From contig JAOCPU010000012.1 in the NCBI GenBank assembly GCA_035772785.1, positions 434,001-498,000 on the forward strand: a stretch of 64,000 bases of DNA, read 5' to 3'. The position numbers and the translations under genes are program-made. Below the pieces are notes generated by a model. The model worked only from the letters and a program-made list of their open reading frames with translations, was not told the DNA's origin and ran no database searches. Source of the stretch: Phlebiopsis flavidoalba. Lineage: Eukaryota > Basidiomycota > Agaricomycetes > Polyporales > Phanerochaetaceae. Shown one piece after another: positions 1-11,819 of this stretch (position 1 is its first letter; every line of letters starts with the position of its first letter).

Positions 1-662
1 CATCGATGGTGAGAGCCTCTGTACTTGATCTATACAGTCGGTATGAAGTATGGTGTGGACCCGGGGAGTGGCAGCTACTATATCTGATGATGCAAGAACA
101 AAGTAAGGCCGTTTGCTGACATCTGGGTGATAGATAAACACTCACAGCTGGCAACTAACATGGGACAGGTGATTCAGGCTGCTGCTCTTCGGGGTTCGTG
201 TTCCGAAGAAGTACCCATTCGCAGATATGGGCAGTCCATAAGTAGCAGAGACGAAGCAAGTTTGCGAGGCGAAATTCCTGCTACCGGCGGTGTTGTGCGT
301 AAGTAATCGACTGGTTTGTGTCTAAATTAGGAGGAGACTCTACGAGTACCGTGGCGTAATCAGGATGAGGGTTGATTTATTGTATCGACTTCTGGAATAC
401 AGAGGGCGGGGGGTACGATGGGAGCGACATAATTAGGGTTCTCAGGTAGACGGGAGAGCGGTTGTTGTGAGACTTTCCAGGATATCCGGATCAGGATGTT
501 TTGGAGTGTTTGTCCAGCCCCATCACCAGACTGCCATCAATTGCTCTCCCTCTGGACAAGTATCGACGACTCGCAACCTCCTCCGGGACCAACCTTCTCC
601 CTCCTCGCTTCCCTTCCTTCCTCTTCCTAATTCTCCTAAAGCGTGCGAGGTGAAGCCCCGTC
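1..662. other. Upstream region, no gene recognised
   Basis: No reading frame here resembles a known protein on either strand. The last 100 bases before position 663 are pyrimidine-rich (runs of ctcc and ttcc), as is common just upstream of start codons in basidiomycete genes, and probably form the promoter and 5' leader of the Ras gene that follows. Confidence 0.4.
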
Positions 663-2018
663 ATGTCTAGGGTAAGTATCCGAAGTGGCGTAGCGCGACA
701 GAGCAGCATTCCTCTGAAACGGTGTGCGACGTAGGCTCAGTTCTTGAGAGAGTACAAGCTCGTGGTCGTCGGTGGTGGTGGTCAGTACACATGCGATGCT
801 TCTCACGAGTCGTTGACGCTGACAGGCTCGCCTCAGGTGTCGGCAAGTCTTGTCTGACTATCCAGTTCATTCAGAGTCACTTCGTGGAGGAGTATGACCG
901 CCCTGACGACCCACGAGTATCAGAAAAAAAGGGTCGCGGTATCTCGCTTGCGCTATGGCGGTATACATTGTCATACGACGCCCTGGCATCGGTACGTTGT
1001 AGGGTTACCCCTATAGCACTCGCTGACCTGTTCATGACTCACCCGTAGACTCGTGGTTAATTCTATCCTACTAGGTAAATTACAATAATATTTACTGAGA
1101 AGAAACTGTTAGACGATAAAAAAAAGAACTAAAAATAAAGAACCTACAACTAACATTAACGTCATAAGATTAATGAATATTTAATTGTGTGTAATTGTGC
1201 TGATAGCGCCGATACGGGGAACCGTAAGCAGGTGGCATTGACGACGCATGTATGTTTCCTTCTTCTCGAGTGTCGTTGGCTACCGCTGGTCTAGGAGGAG
1301 TATGGGTAGGTAACAATTACCGTCGTATGCCAATCCCAGTATGCCTCATTCCCCCCTCATATTCCATTTCCCGTGTTAATCCAGGTGCTATGCGGAGCAC
1401 AGCAAGCACACCCCAAATTAAATACCAAAGCGTATACTCGTGCCGAGGGTTTCCGCCTGCTCGTCTACTCCAACTCCATCACCTCCCGCAACGTCGTATT
1501 GAAGGTAAATCAGCGACATTGCTCCAGCGATTCCTCCGTGTGAAAAAACCAGATATGATCACATTCCCGTCATTATCGTTGCCAACAAGTGCCGATTTGA
1601 GTATGGCGCCAGGTGGGCATGAACGGTATCGTCTTAGAGGTGTTCTTTGGTCCTATAAAGACATTCTGGACAACCCAACCAGAGGGTCGTGATCCTGGCG
1701 AAGCACTTCACAGTTGCAAGTTTATTGGACTTTCGGCTCAAGCAGCGCTCACACGTTGACGGAGGCATTTACGCACATCTCGTCCGTGAGATCAGGACAA
1801 TACAAGAACAGGTGCGCTTGTTTTTCCGTTCCATAAGGCCGATTGCAATCGCTCACGAGGTCAACCATCATAGAACAACAAAACTGGTCTCGCCGGTGTC
1901 AGGCAGACAGGCGGTCCTCCGGGTGCTCCGGAATCGTGTTCAATTCAACAACCCCAACGCACACTCCGACGAGACGGTTGCTCGGTGGCATGCTTGCTGC
2001 GCTGGTTGCGGTACGTAG
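663..2018 (+). CDS. ras1: Ras-family small GTPase, with frame breaks
   Basis: Membrane-anchored GTP/GDP switch for growth and morphogenesis signalling. A tiny first exon (ATG TCT AGG) is followed by an intron starting gtaagt. The next exon reads EYKLVVVGGGG up to 780; a 56-bp intron (781-836) is spliced in phase to give GGGGVGKSCLTIQFIQSHF, the complete P-loop. Later blocks are GFRLLVYS..SITSRN (about 1448-1490), HIPVIIVANKC (G4 NKxD region, about 1560) and SCKFI..SA plus HLVREIRTIQEQ (about 1710-1810). The G3 DTAGQE motif and switch I are not readable; the region around them is scrambled and includes an AT-rich stretch. The last block moves between two frames. A C-terminal CC-rich tail (near 1990) could be the prenylation site but no clean CaaX box is seen. 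Family identity is secure; Ras1 versus a close paralogue is inference. Confidence 0.85.
1075..1200. other. AT-rich island inside the Ras locus
   Basis: About 125 bases made mostly of A and T (for example an a8 run and repeated taat/aata words), between Ras exons that are near 50 percent GC. It falls where the switch-region coding sequence is expected. It may be a long intron, an insertion or a misassembly. Confidence 0.5.
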
Positions 2019-2716
2019 GTATGAATGCCGACACGTTCCCCGACAACACCTGCCCGTCCTCACCACTACCCCCAGCCATTTATGCAACACTCATCGCTCC
2101 AGGCCTGACCCTAGTCATGCTTCTGATCTTACTTCTGCTTTCTTCCCCTGCTTGCTCCTTGTGTTCCCCTGCATTTTTTTCAAAATGAGCATTGACGTTC
2201 CCGTATAATATTATTCCACATTCTCCACGCCGGCTCTGGTTATCCTGTTTTGACCTTGCATATTGTCGCGTCCATTCGTTGCCGGTTTTTTTGTTTTCCT
2301 AGGATCGGATAATCTGGATTTTAGAATAACCAAAGGTCTTTAATTAAGAGTCATATGTCTGGGAGATAACTAGTTTTGGTGTATAGTTTACTACGATTTT
2401 GCACCGTTTGGTATTATATGGTGACGGTTGCCTGAGGATACTCTTGTCTATCCCCGTGGTCGCAGGTAATTGGAACACACACGGATGGTAGTTTCTGATC
2501 ATTTCAACCTTTTTTTTACTTTGGGAATGACTTTTCGTCAGCTTGTGAACGCAATGTGAATGTAGAGAGCGTTGGAACCGAGGATTACAGAGCGAAATGA
2601 AAGCGACCGCATTGATGATGTGGGATTTACGTCCGGTGGTGCGTCCTTACACCGGCTGTCGTTGCCATTGCGTCCCGAATCCGTGGGCTCTTGCTCTGTC
2701 ATAATGTCAGACAGTC
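2019..2716. other. Intergenic between convergent Ras and CIA30 genes
   Basis: Downstream region shared by two convergent genes. It holds T-rich stretches (2160-2360) and a tataatattatt word suited to 3' ends, and no recognised coding sequence. Confidence 0.4.
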
Positions 2717-3689
2717 TCAGATAAAGGAGGTGAAACACGCACTGGGCTCTGTAGTCACATCCTCTTCATTGACGGCTCTTATACAATCAACTCCAGCTCA
2801 AACGACCCTTCCACGCCGCTGTTACCGCCAAGGATAGAAACGAGCGCCCACTGTCGGCGCACACGTTCACAGTACATGGCTATCTGGTCGTTTTGAATTT
2901 TCTCCGGTGTTAGGGTCAGGACGAAGTTGCTAAATGGAATCTACAGAGCAATGATCTCAGTCATCTTGTTTCGAAGTTTCGCAAAGGATATCACGTACAA
3001 AGATGTCTTCCCATCCGCCCGTCATCCCGGTTGAAGAATAGCCTGTGCTGCCAAAGGTCACTTGTGATGGGAACCGTCCAGTCTGGATATTGACATAGTG
3101 TACGAGTTGCGTGTCCCGTGGGTGTCCAGCAACTCGCACACGAAGGGAAAGAAACTGTGGTTGGACACGTTCGTCTACCATCTCTCCAAAGAGTGTCGGT
3201 CTAGCTAGGCTGGGTTACCTGTGCATGAGCTCTTCAGCTATTCCGAGTAGCAAGCTACACACCTGGCTCCGGACAGCCAGCGTAGCCACCGCGTACTAAA
3301 AGAAGTCTCTTCTTCAAAATCCAGCCTTGGCGGCCAGCCTCATCTCACCCGAGAACTTTACGCTCGGCCGTGGTGTGGCTGCAGTGCCCTCACTCCCCCG
3401 CCCTTCGGGTCGGCAGACGTTTCGTCTAGCTCGATTTCGGCAGAGGATGTCCCACCAATGTCCGCCATCACATCCAATAGCCAAGCGGCTCTATAATCCT
3501 CAGCGTGAGGTTGAAGCGTGAGCAGCGTCAAGGGTGCGCGAGAGGGCTCGTCCGCACCCGACATGCGCAACACTGTGCGGGATGCAGTCAGTCTGGAGCT
3601 TTGCGGTCTTCAAGGCTACGCACTGCCGCGATGCGCCATCACGCATACCTGGGCTCGACCCGATTGAGATATTGCGAAAGTCTCGACAT
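2717..3689 (-). CDS. CIA30-domain complex I assembly factor
   Basis: Mitochondrial chaperone-type protein of the NDUFAF1/CIA30 family, which helps assemble NADH:ubiquinone oxidoreductase. Reading from 3689: a short first exon (MSRLSQYLNRVEPR) followed by gtatgcg, then ADIGGTSSAEIELDE (about 3460), then FLSLRVRVAGHPRDTQLVHY and VNIQTGRFPSQ (about 3060-3160), then GGWEDIFV, then IPFSNFVLT, and the signature tail LGGNSGVEGSFEL (about 2800) followed by CIRAVNEEDV after a one-base frame change near 2783. The stop is at 2717-2719. The order of blocks is that of the family. At least two frame changes interrupt the model. It is divergent from the ThuA-like gene, with about 290 bp between the proposed starts. 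Confidence 0.85.
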
Positions 3690-3979
3690 GTTTATGTTTG
3701 GTGGTGTGATCAAGACGAAAGACTGGCCGCCTCCCCGCCGCGCTGCCGACCTCCAGTCTCCGGTACGTGACGCGTGACGTCGGGCGGGCGTCTCATCAAA
3801 TTAGGCTCGCGCCTGTGGCGTCTAAGCGGGTTTGCTCCAGGTTTCTCAGGCTGCGCTGGTGGCCATGTCTTACTCATCGTTTTCTCTCCCCTTTCACCCA
3901 ACGTTCAGCATTCGGACATCATGCACAGTCTTTAACCCCAAACTATCTTAAACAATTTCTTGTCTTTTATGCCTACACA

Positions 3980-5305
3980 ATGACACAAATTACCCTCGCG
4001 TCGCAAAGCAACAACTTTCCCTCTAGCGAAGGCCCCTGATATACTCTGCGACCTTGGCTGATTTCCGACATGATTCTATACACCTACTGCTATTCAGGGC
4101 GATGAAGACGCAGGGACCTGCGTACAAAAACATCATCGTTTGACGAGACTGAGGATAAGAGTTTGGTTTTACGGATGATCGTCTGGCGCAGTACGACACC
4201 ATGGTCTTCTTGGATAACACTGGTCACGGTGAGCAGTCTTCTAGGATCACTATGAAGCGCTAGATTTACGGTTTTGTCTACTTAACAGTTCTCGATGATG
4301 ATGGAGAAGCAGCCCTTCAGCGGTACATTGATTAAAGGAGGGCAATTTTGTCGCCATTCATGCAAGCTTCCGACTGTCAGAGGAACTCGACTTTCTACGA
4401 CAAGGAGCTCGGTGAGTTTGCCTTAGACCTCGCAACTACGACCGCCAATTGAAAATCACGTCTCAGGTGCACACTTTGATTACCATCCCGAGATTACGAA
4501 CGCTGTGCGTATTTTGCTTTTAGTAGCGCGCAGAACCTGAGACCTAACCCAACTGAAACCATTCTAGACCATATGACGATTGATCGATTCATCACATCCT
4601 AGTACCAGCATGTTGCCTGCACAGTGGCATGTATAAATGACGAGATGTTAGTCTGTTCCCTCGCAAGCGCACATAACCATATTCATTTGGGTCCGATTAA
4701 AGGTATAACTTCAAGTCGGACCCAAGAAGCATTGGGGCGGTAGTCATCATTCTCTCCGCCAATGAGTCCAGCTACACAGGTTACCAGACTTCATGTGTGT
4801 GGTCATGCGGATCTAACTGATATATGGTATCACAGACCCTGGACCTAGAAAATTTGACCAAGGAACCCCACACCCGACTGGTAATGCTTTCACCGCACTC
4901 TACACTTCATGATGTCACTCAAACTCTGATCCAGCTTGGTATCAGGAGCGTGGTGCTGGTACCGAAAGCGGTGGTACAGCAGGGAGAAGCTGGTACACAC
5001 CAGTCTCGGACACACCAACGCAACCTGGCAGGTAACCAGCTTGATGCGGCACCCATTACATTCGCTAAAACTCAGCTTTCCTACGCCCAGGATGACCTAT
5101 TCCTCGCGCATATTATAATGGGATAGCCTGGGGTCATCCAATCTGGGACAACGAAGCCACAAACGCCAGTGGTCTCGTCGGATTCAGCTCCAACGCCACT
5201 TCGCCCAGCGACCCTACTTCTTCGAACTCCGCTTCTAGCACCCTGGCGACCTCTGGCACCACGACAGTGCCGACTGCCACTGGGAGCACCTCTGCCTCCA
5301 AGTAA
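3980..5305 (+). CDS. ThuA-like domain protein, probably secreted
   Basis: ThuA/trehalose-utilisation-like domain (class I glutamine-amidotransferase-like fold) as found in fungal extracellular proteins; the reaction is not known. Blocks in order: LIYSATLADFRHDSIH (about 4037), AMKTQGPAYKNI, RLAQYDTMVFLDNTG (about 4180-4230), DDDGEAALQRYI, NFVAIH, RNSTFYDKELG (4380-4412), AHFDYHPEITNA (about 4470), LPAQWHV, FKSDPRSIGAVV (about 4710), TSLGHTNATW (about 5005), DDLFLAHI (5090) and GIAW. The C-terminus is a Ser/Thr-rich tail ending TSASK-stop at 5303-5305, typical of a linker or GPI-type tail. Several introns are implied and at least three frame changes are present. The ATG at 3980 is the nearest in-context start, but it shows no clear signal peptide, so the true start may be upstream. 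Confidence 0.8.
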
Positions 5306-5868
5306 GCTAGCTTCTGCATGACGATGGGGTTGGAGCCTAGCCTGATGAATCTCTCTCGCACTTCCCAGGAATTGACTACAGGGTTTTCGTTTGTGGCGTA
5401 TACGGCTTCCATTCTCGTGACCATGGGGTGCGATGCTGTAATGGATTGCGTTATGGGCTGACTGTAGCCTAGACCCATGTTCATCATGCACTTCTTGAGG
5501 TAGGCTTGTACATCGCTTGACGAGTGAAGTTCGGCTGACCAAATCTAACAAGAACTCTGGATTGTCTAGGACAGTATATGTAGTCATTATACTACAAGCA
5601 CATTTACTATTTGGAACAGAGCTACCCACGACGACCTTACCGCCGATCTCCGGCGACCCAAACGTAAATTCGCGTACTTTGGAGATGTAGTTTCGATTGT
5701 ACTTTTTGTCCACACCGATTGACGTGCGTAGCTTATTCGATCCCCTGATGGCCCTGGTCTTTCCCAGGGCGGGGGCTGCTTCCTTGCTGCTATTAGCAGC
5801 GTTGCGCCATCGAAAATGTCGAACGGCGCCGCACGTTCGTGTCCCCATCGTTTTCCTATCATCATCAA
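5306..5868 (-). CDS. Unrecognised protein, partial
   Basis: Two adjoining minus-strand frames look coding. The upstream frame contains NKLRTSIGVDKKYNRNYISK and VREFTFGSPEIGGKVVVG (about 5600-5750). The downstream frame contains VQAYLKKCMMNMGLGYSQPI and then NPVVNSWEVRERFIRLGSNP (about 5310-5500). Both have natural composition and mixed helical or strand patterns, and the frame change lies near 5520. I do not recognise the family. It converges on the ThuA-like gene, whose end it abuts. The part of this frame that runs below 5306 is antisense to the Ser/Thr tail and is not included. Confidence 0.4.
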
Positions 5869-6386
5869 AGGCCCAGTGAACGACCGGGCGAGCGGGTGGG
5901 GTAGCTGACCAATACTGATACGGCCGCAGACGTAGGTCGTGACTCAGCTCGCATTGAGCAGAGCCGGCGGGAATACACGTCTAACACCCCCATACACGTC
6001 TTGTATGTCGTGACATATTTAGAAACCTTCCTTGTTCAATAGCAGGCCTAGACAGCATTTACTGTGTCCGGCTCTGAAGGCGGATGTTGTGTGCAGGTGC
6101 TTGCGCGATCGATCAAGACTTGGCGTACAAAACAAAAAAAATCCGCGTCCACAGAACGCCGGGGGAGCGGAATAGGAGCCAGTCCCTGAGTGGATCGGCC
6201 AGCGGTGACAATTGATAAGGCAAATGAATGATGTCGTCGAGCCGCTCTGGAGCGCGAACAGCACTATGAAAATAAACTGAATATGTCTAGAGCGGAGACG
6301 GTGAGCGCAGGGTTGACGTGAATAAGAGGGCCCGGGCGAAATCCACGACTCCTTTCCCCTCTCCCTCAAAACCGACTGTCCCTAGC
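5869..6386. other. Intergenic region before the MFS gene
   Basis: No recognised coding sequence. The bases from about 6330 to 6386 are pyrimidine-rich (ctcctttcccctctccctc), a usual basidiomycete core-promoter feature ahead of the transporter start at 6387. Confidence 0.4.
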
Positions 6387-8377
6387 ATGCCGGTCAAGAC
6401 TCAATTTGAGGTCTATGACGATGTCAATGAAGGGCTCCTGGCTGGGGAGGACCGCTCCCGCAGTCCCAGTCAGGAAAGACGGCGGCCGACGCCTCTTCCA
6501 AGAAAAGCTGCAGCTTGGGGTCCTCCTTTTCTTTCTTCTCGGTGGCAGAACCTCTGACGTCGTCATGTATATATCCATTCATTAATAAGGTATGTTAGTC
6601 TCTTCATGCTGCTGCCCGTATACCAACTTGCCAATGTAGTTTGTGAGCGCGGCTTGCGATTTACCCGGCGGCGACCAGAAAAGGTCGGCTACTACGCGCG
6701 GGCTCATTGTAAGTGAAGCTGTCACTCGCTCAGGATCGACACGGGCTGAACCGTGATGTATTGCTAGGAGTCTTTGTTCTTTGCTGCCGAGGCTATGTTC
6801 GTACTTCATTGGAGTCGTGTCTCAGACCGCATTGGCCGCAAACCAGTGTGCTGCTCATCGGCATGGCAGGATTATGCGTCTCGATGATATGCTTCGGTCT
6901 TTCCAAAACTTATCTAGGCCTTGTGCTCATGTATGGTCCTTTATTGACGGCGGCATGTGCGTGTGTACTCAATACTATCAACCCTTGAATCGAGGTTAAA
7001 ACCTCTCCCCTCTGCAGCCGCTGCCTCGTGGGTGCACTCAATGGAAACCTAGGGGTCATCAAAAGTATGATGGCTGGTGCGCGGTTCTCTATTTTTTCCT
7101 TCAGCGTCCCGTTTACTCACATGGTCTAAAGAACTCACGGATGAGACAAACATGGCACAAGGCTTTGCTATGTTGCCGGTTATGTGGGGGCTGGGCAGCA
7201 CGTCGGGTGAGCAAGCTCGCACGGCTCTTGCGTCATGCCTGCTAACCTGACGGGCAGCCCGCTCGTCGGCGCATGCTCTCGAGACCGCACGACCACTGGC
7301 CTGAGGCGTTTTCTCGAATCCCTTCTGGCTGGCGCATCCGTACTTCCTGCCCTGCGGTGTCATCGCCGGTGTGGCAGCGAGCATTTCGTGGTGACCGCGA
7401 CTATCCTGAAAAGAGGTACACTGCATGCCCGTTTTCTGCCTTCCTACGGTGCGCTCAATGCGTGTGATGCATCAGACCGTCAAGAAGCACAAAGATACCT
7501 CCGCCGATCCTGTGAAAAGGTTCAGCGCTTCAAACTCAGATTCAAACGCCCAGCTCCCCGTACGCGCGCTGCTCTCACGTACCCGGTCCTCCTGTCTGTA
7601 TGGCAAGCTACTCGTTCTCTTCTTCTCGCGATCCTGGATATTGCGTATCGCGCCATGCAGCCACTGTTCCTCTCGACGCCGGTTTCACCTTGGTGGTCTC
7701 GGCCAGAGCCCAGCGCGAATTGGATTGCTTCTCTCGACATTCGGTATCCGCGGCCTCATCAATTCGGCACATTCCAGGCGTTTTACTTTCCAAAAATGTG
7801 TGTCTGAAACGGTTTGGTGTACGCCAGGTCTTTCTCACTGGCATTGCCATGTTTTGGCGTGTTTGTATGTACGCCTGTTCCCGGTGACGCCATGGTCGTA
7901 ATCCGGGTCCTCACGTCCGCAACCTATGTCGCGTGAGGGCTTGGGCGAGGATGAGCCCGGTTCGTTTGGTTCCTTGTCGGGTCGTGCAGCTTTGCACTTA
8001 CCCTCGGGGACCGTGATATGGCAATATGTGGGTACCCTTCACTTGGTGTACTCCGGCAGACTCTCATGTCGTCTACAGGATGCAGCTTCATGGTACGGTT
8101 GCCTCCGCGGCTCAAACAAGCAGTCTCATCTCTCCTGGTGCCACGAACGGTATCGCGCAACTCGCCGCGTCCATCTTGCGCTCAAATAGTCCCGCCATGT
8201 CGACATCACTCTTTCGCTGCGTCGGTAGAGAACAACTGGCTAAAAAAGGCGGCAATGCGGGGATATGTCATCCTCGTCACGCTGACTGGATTGTGTTTTC
8301 TGGTTCCTCAAAAGGTTGCCCATGCCCTCGGACCTGTGGAACAAGTATTGAGCATTGTAGCCGTTAGATCGTCATAG
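6387..8377 (+). CDS. MFS transporter, DHA1/ZIF1-like
   Basis: Proton-linked drug or metabolite transporter of the plasma or vacuolar membrane, 12-TM major facilitator superfamily. The start MPVKTQFEVYDD is followed by an acidic, Ser/Arg-rich tail and RRPTPLPRK before TM1 (VLLFLLL). Next come KVGYYA (6690), HWSRVSDRIGRKP (about 6810; the loop 2-3 signature, ending in a different frame), VLLIGMAGLCVSMICFGLSK (6850-6910), LNGNLGVIKSMM (7040-7075), TDETNMAQGFAMLPVMWGLG (7135-7195), SRPHDHWPEAFS (7275-7310), HPYFLPCG, then TM7-12 blocks LPVRALLSR (7555), SLGGLGQSPARIGLLLSTFG (7690-7750), FGVRQVFLTGIAMF (7810-7860) and AASVENNWL (8220), ending near VILVTLTG. At least five introns and many frame changes interrupt it. 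The arrangement matches the fungal ZIF1/tetracycline-resistance-like DHA1 group; the substrate is unknown. Confidence 0.85.
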
Positions 8378-10239
8378 CCGTTTTGTGGACATATTCTTGG
8401 GCTTTCATGTAGATATCAAATGTTCACCTTGTAATATAGACAACTTCATGCCGATCTTGTGCGTAGGAGTGAGAACCGGTTGCCAAAGCTCGTTTCGTCT
8501 CGGTTTGCCTGCTTCAGCCCTGCATTGTTTCCATCTTGATACCTTTCGCTCAACAAAGCAGCGCTGAGATACAGAGCCCTCCTGAGATTGATAGTGATTT
8601 TGGGAATGAATTCTATGATCTCGGCTAATGATTAGACTGCCTGATATTTAGTTCGTTGAGTTGGTGTCTAGACTAGACTTTAAAAATATAATCAAAGAAA
8701 CACACTCGAGGAGAAATATTTTACATTCATCGTGCTCCGACGGGGACAAGGGCACGATCCACTTGAAGGTGGTGCACGATCATCTATCACCGTGAACCAC
8801 GAAGAGTACATATACATTCAAATATCGAAAGAATTACCGCGATATCCAGCAACGTCCAATGCGTCATACCAATGGTATCACGATGAGTTAGCCTTGTCCA
8901 GCTGGACTGTGGGACCATCAACAGTGAATAAGGCTCCGCGCGAGCGTGGGGAAAGTGCATTCGGAGTGATTAATGAATTCAGGGAATCGCAAACCTCTCC
9001 ACGGTGACGCACGAACTTTTTTCTTTGTGGCGCGTGGCGTTGGCATTCGGTATTTTTGTGCCCTGGGTATGATAAACGTCTTTTCTTCGCAAGGCCATTA
9101 ATTTTTTGTTCGGGAGGGCACCAGTTGCCTAGACCGTGAGCATTTCGATTGAATGCTGTCGTTGCTTATTTTGAGTAATCGTCCTATATTCTGCGCCGAC
9201 AGTCACCCTTCACACACCAGAAAAGTTCAAAATCAGCTCACACAGATACCCTACTCGTGTCGTCATACGAACCTAACAAGCAGCCCTCCCAGAAATCACC
9301 GGCTCCGCCCTTCACGAAACAAAGTGGCTCACGCCCACGCTAGAACCCTGATCCACCCACCGCCCCACGCTAGTCACATGAGCCCGCAGCAAGGTCGGAC
9401 GAAGCCAAAAGTAGGCCTACCGCCGCCCACACAACGTGGTGCGAACATGGATGGGGCCCATCTATCCAAACATGCACAGAGCAGTCAAGGGTGAGTTGTT
9501 CCCCCACACTACTATGTGTTTGCGGATCATGGCGGGGGAGTCGCCCTTGACGACATACTGGACCCGATCATAGCTCCCTCTGGAGTTGCGGCGTACGAAA
9601 GAGCTGAGCTTCCGCCACAAGAACGTTGGGCTTCATTAAACCTGCTTTGACCCTGATGAGCAGGTGGAACATGCGAAGATCGAATAGAATCCCGGACGCC
9701 AACCTATAGACTGCATGCTCAGGGTGCCGTCAGTTAAGCTCGCCACGTCCCACACTCTCGAGGCCGGGCACCTGCCATAAACGACCAGGATCGCCACATC
9801 TTATAGGGTAAAAGAACTCGCGAACGCGAGCGACAGTGAGAGTGCACGGCCCCGGGGCGCCACAGAGCCCCTACCTCGGCCGATCGTGTAAGGTTTATGG
9901 GGGGAGGATTTGCATGTAGGGCCGGAGAACCTAGATTCGATTGGGGTTGGCGTTATCTACAAGGTCACAAGGGGACATACTTAGCGTGCCGTGGCGTGTA
10001 TACAGGTGCGCTAGAGGCTACAGAGGTGAGAGATCATGGTATCCATGAGGAGAGGGGAAAAGCCTATTCCAAAAAGCCATGGTAAATAAGAATGCGGAAT
10101 GAGATGCGGATGTAAGAGTGGATCGATAAGATGACGAGAATCGAGAAGAATACGAAGAAAATGCAAGTGATGAGGCGAATGTGAGAGGAAAAATTATTAA
10201 AGTAGGAAGTAGCATTTCCGACCAAGCGGACCGCACAAA
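8378..10239. other. Gene-poor stretch
   Basis: Open frames exist at 8732-9007 and 9153-9494 (+), but neither resembles a known family and both have irregular composition. The segment 9800-9900 is GC-rich with short inverted words (gcgaacgcgagcg) but forms no RNA that I can support. Nothing else is seen. Confidence 0.4.
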
Positions 10240-11720
10240 TGTTATTGGGGCCATGGGCAGCCGTGCCGGACGGTGTCAGATCGTGGGTAAGGCTCAGGGC
10301 CAGCGTTGCGGACGACGTCGTGTACCGTACCCGCAAGTCCTCCCTCGAGCGACTTTGACTTTGCCGCGAAGCCCGAGGCCCCATGGAGCGACGAGTGGAT
10401 TACCTCGGGCTCCTTGCCGGACCTGCTATTTGGGGAGCATCCTGCGAGCGCGACGACCGGTCGGGATGAGCTGGCGCTGTCGGCACCACGATGGGGCCCG
10501 CGCCTCTCCACAGACGAGCCCCCCCGCTCGTTGCGATGCTCCAGCGATGGGCCGATCTGAGGCATCTGCCCCCGCTTTGAGGCCGGGCGCTGCTGGAGCG
10601 CGACCGCTTTGCGGGCGTGGGCGGGGGAGTGGGCGAGGAGGGGCCCGCTGACGGTGTTGCTCCAACGCTTCTTGGCGAGGGTGGGGGGCACAGGCGGGTC
10701 CCGCGGCTGCAGCTTGGGTGCGTGGAGAGTAGCCACGGGACTCCCCCCGCGCAGCAGGCGGTGGAGGCGGCATGGGTGTGAAGCTCGGGGGAAAAGATCA
10801 TGAACGGCGAGGTGATGGCGTTGAAGGCACTGGATACCATGATCTCTGGCTCATCGTGGCTGCCGGATGGCGGGAAGGGGTACTCGAAGCGTGGCGAACA
10901 GTCAAAAGGCGTGCCCACAATCGACGAGGGCGAGTGCAGCGACAGGTTCGCCAGGTTGAGTCCTGGCTGAAGCGCGACATTGGGTGCTCAGCGATCTTTT
11001 CTGGCCAACGGCGCGAGACTGTTATACTTGAGTATCAACCCGCTCTTTACGCCCAAGATGAAAACCGGTGGTTCTCACCGAGGTTACTGCGCCACGCCGT
11101 CGCGCCGGTGACTACCGACACACGAGCATTCGGTCGTCGAGTTCGGGATCCGAGTTGGGCTGGAACTGAGTGCGTCGCCAAATGTCCGCGACAGCGCAGG
11201 CATGCCGCACGAGAACGTCGTCGGGGTCGAAGGAGGACTACGAATGTGGGAGGAACGGACGGCATCAACGGTCCCCAAGGCCAGGGTTGAAGGCAGAGCG
11301 GTGCGCGCCACGGCGGCGAGAGCAGCACGAGAGTCGTGGGTCGCTGTCGACGGCGTCGAGGAGGGACGACGGAACGAGGTCAAGGAGGATCCTCTCTGTT
11401 TTTTAAAACGATTCCTGACGTCGCGAAGCGCAGGTGGAGCTGTCTCTGATCGAGATCTTCTTGCGGAATGAGCAGTGTTCGGGGACTGCTGCGGCGCGTG
11501 CCGTGGAGAAGTAGGGACCCGAGAGACCAGCCCCGCCCCGCGCCCCCCGCCGTCCGGACGCGCTTGGCTCTCGTCGTCCATCTCCTCGTGCTCGTCGCGT
11601 ACGACAATGACCGCCTGCATAGCACCTGTCTAATCTCTCGGACGGAACATCGCCCTGATTATTGATGCATTTTGTACCAGATGATCCCTCCAAAGCCTGA
11701 CTGGACGGTCCACGGCTTCT
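10240..11720 (-). CDS. Unrecognised, largely disordered protein
   Basis: Minus-strand coding signal that changes frame several times. Readable blocks, 5' to 3': an acidic start (DEHEEMDDESQ, about 11590), a Ser/Pro/Arg-rich section, QEDLDQRQLHLRF (about 11440), FDPDDVLVRHACAVADIWRR (about 11190-11250) continuing QFQPNSDPELDDRMLV, then SLHSPSSIVGTPFDCSPRFE (about 10880-10950) and DEPEIMVSSAFNAITSPFMI (10810-10860), then a Pro/Ser-rich tail. Composition is very GC-rich, as expected for a disordered basidiomycete regulator. No domain is recognised; transcriptional or signalling roles would be guesses. Confidence 0.45.
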
Positions 11721-11819
11721 CATTTACTCTCGACGGGCCGGTCGCAATAGGTCTGCAGGGCTCATAAGCCTGAGCGTGGCGGTCCTGAGCGTCGTATACA
11801 CAGCGCCCCTCGCTCTCTC

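Noticed and set aside
5081..5305. Minus-strand ORF extending to 5081
   Set aside because: This part is antisense to the Ser/Thr-rich tail of the ThuA-like protein; Arg/Gly-rich shadows of such tails are common.
9925..9965. Box B-like attcgatt near 9937 as a tRNA
   Set aside because: No box A at the right distance and no acceptor or anticodon stem could be drawn.
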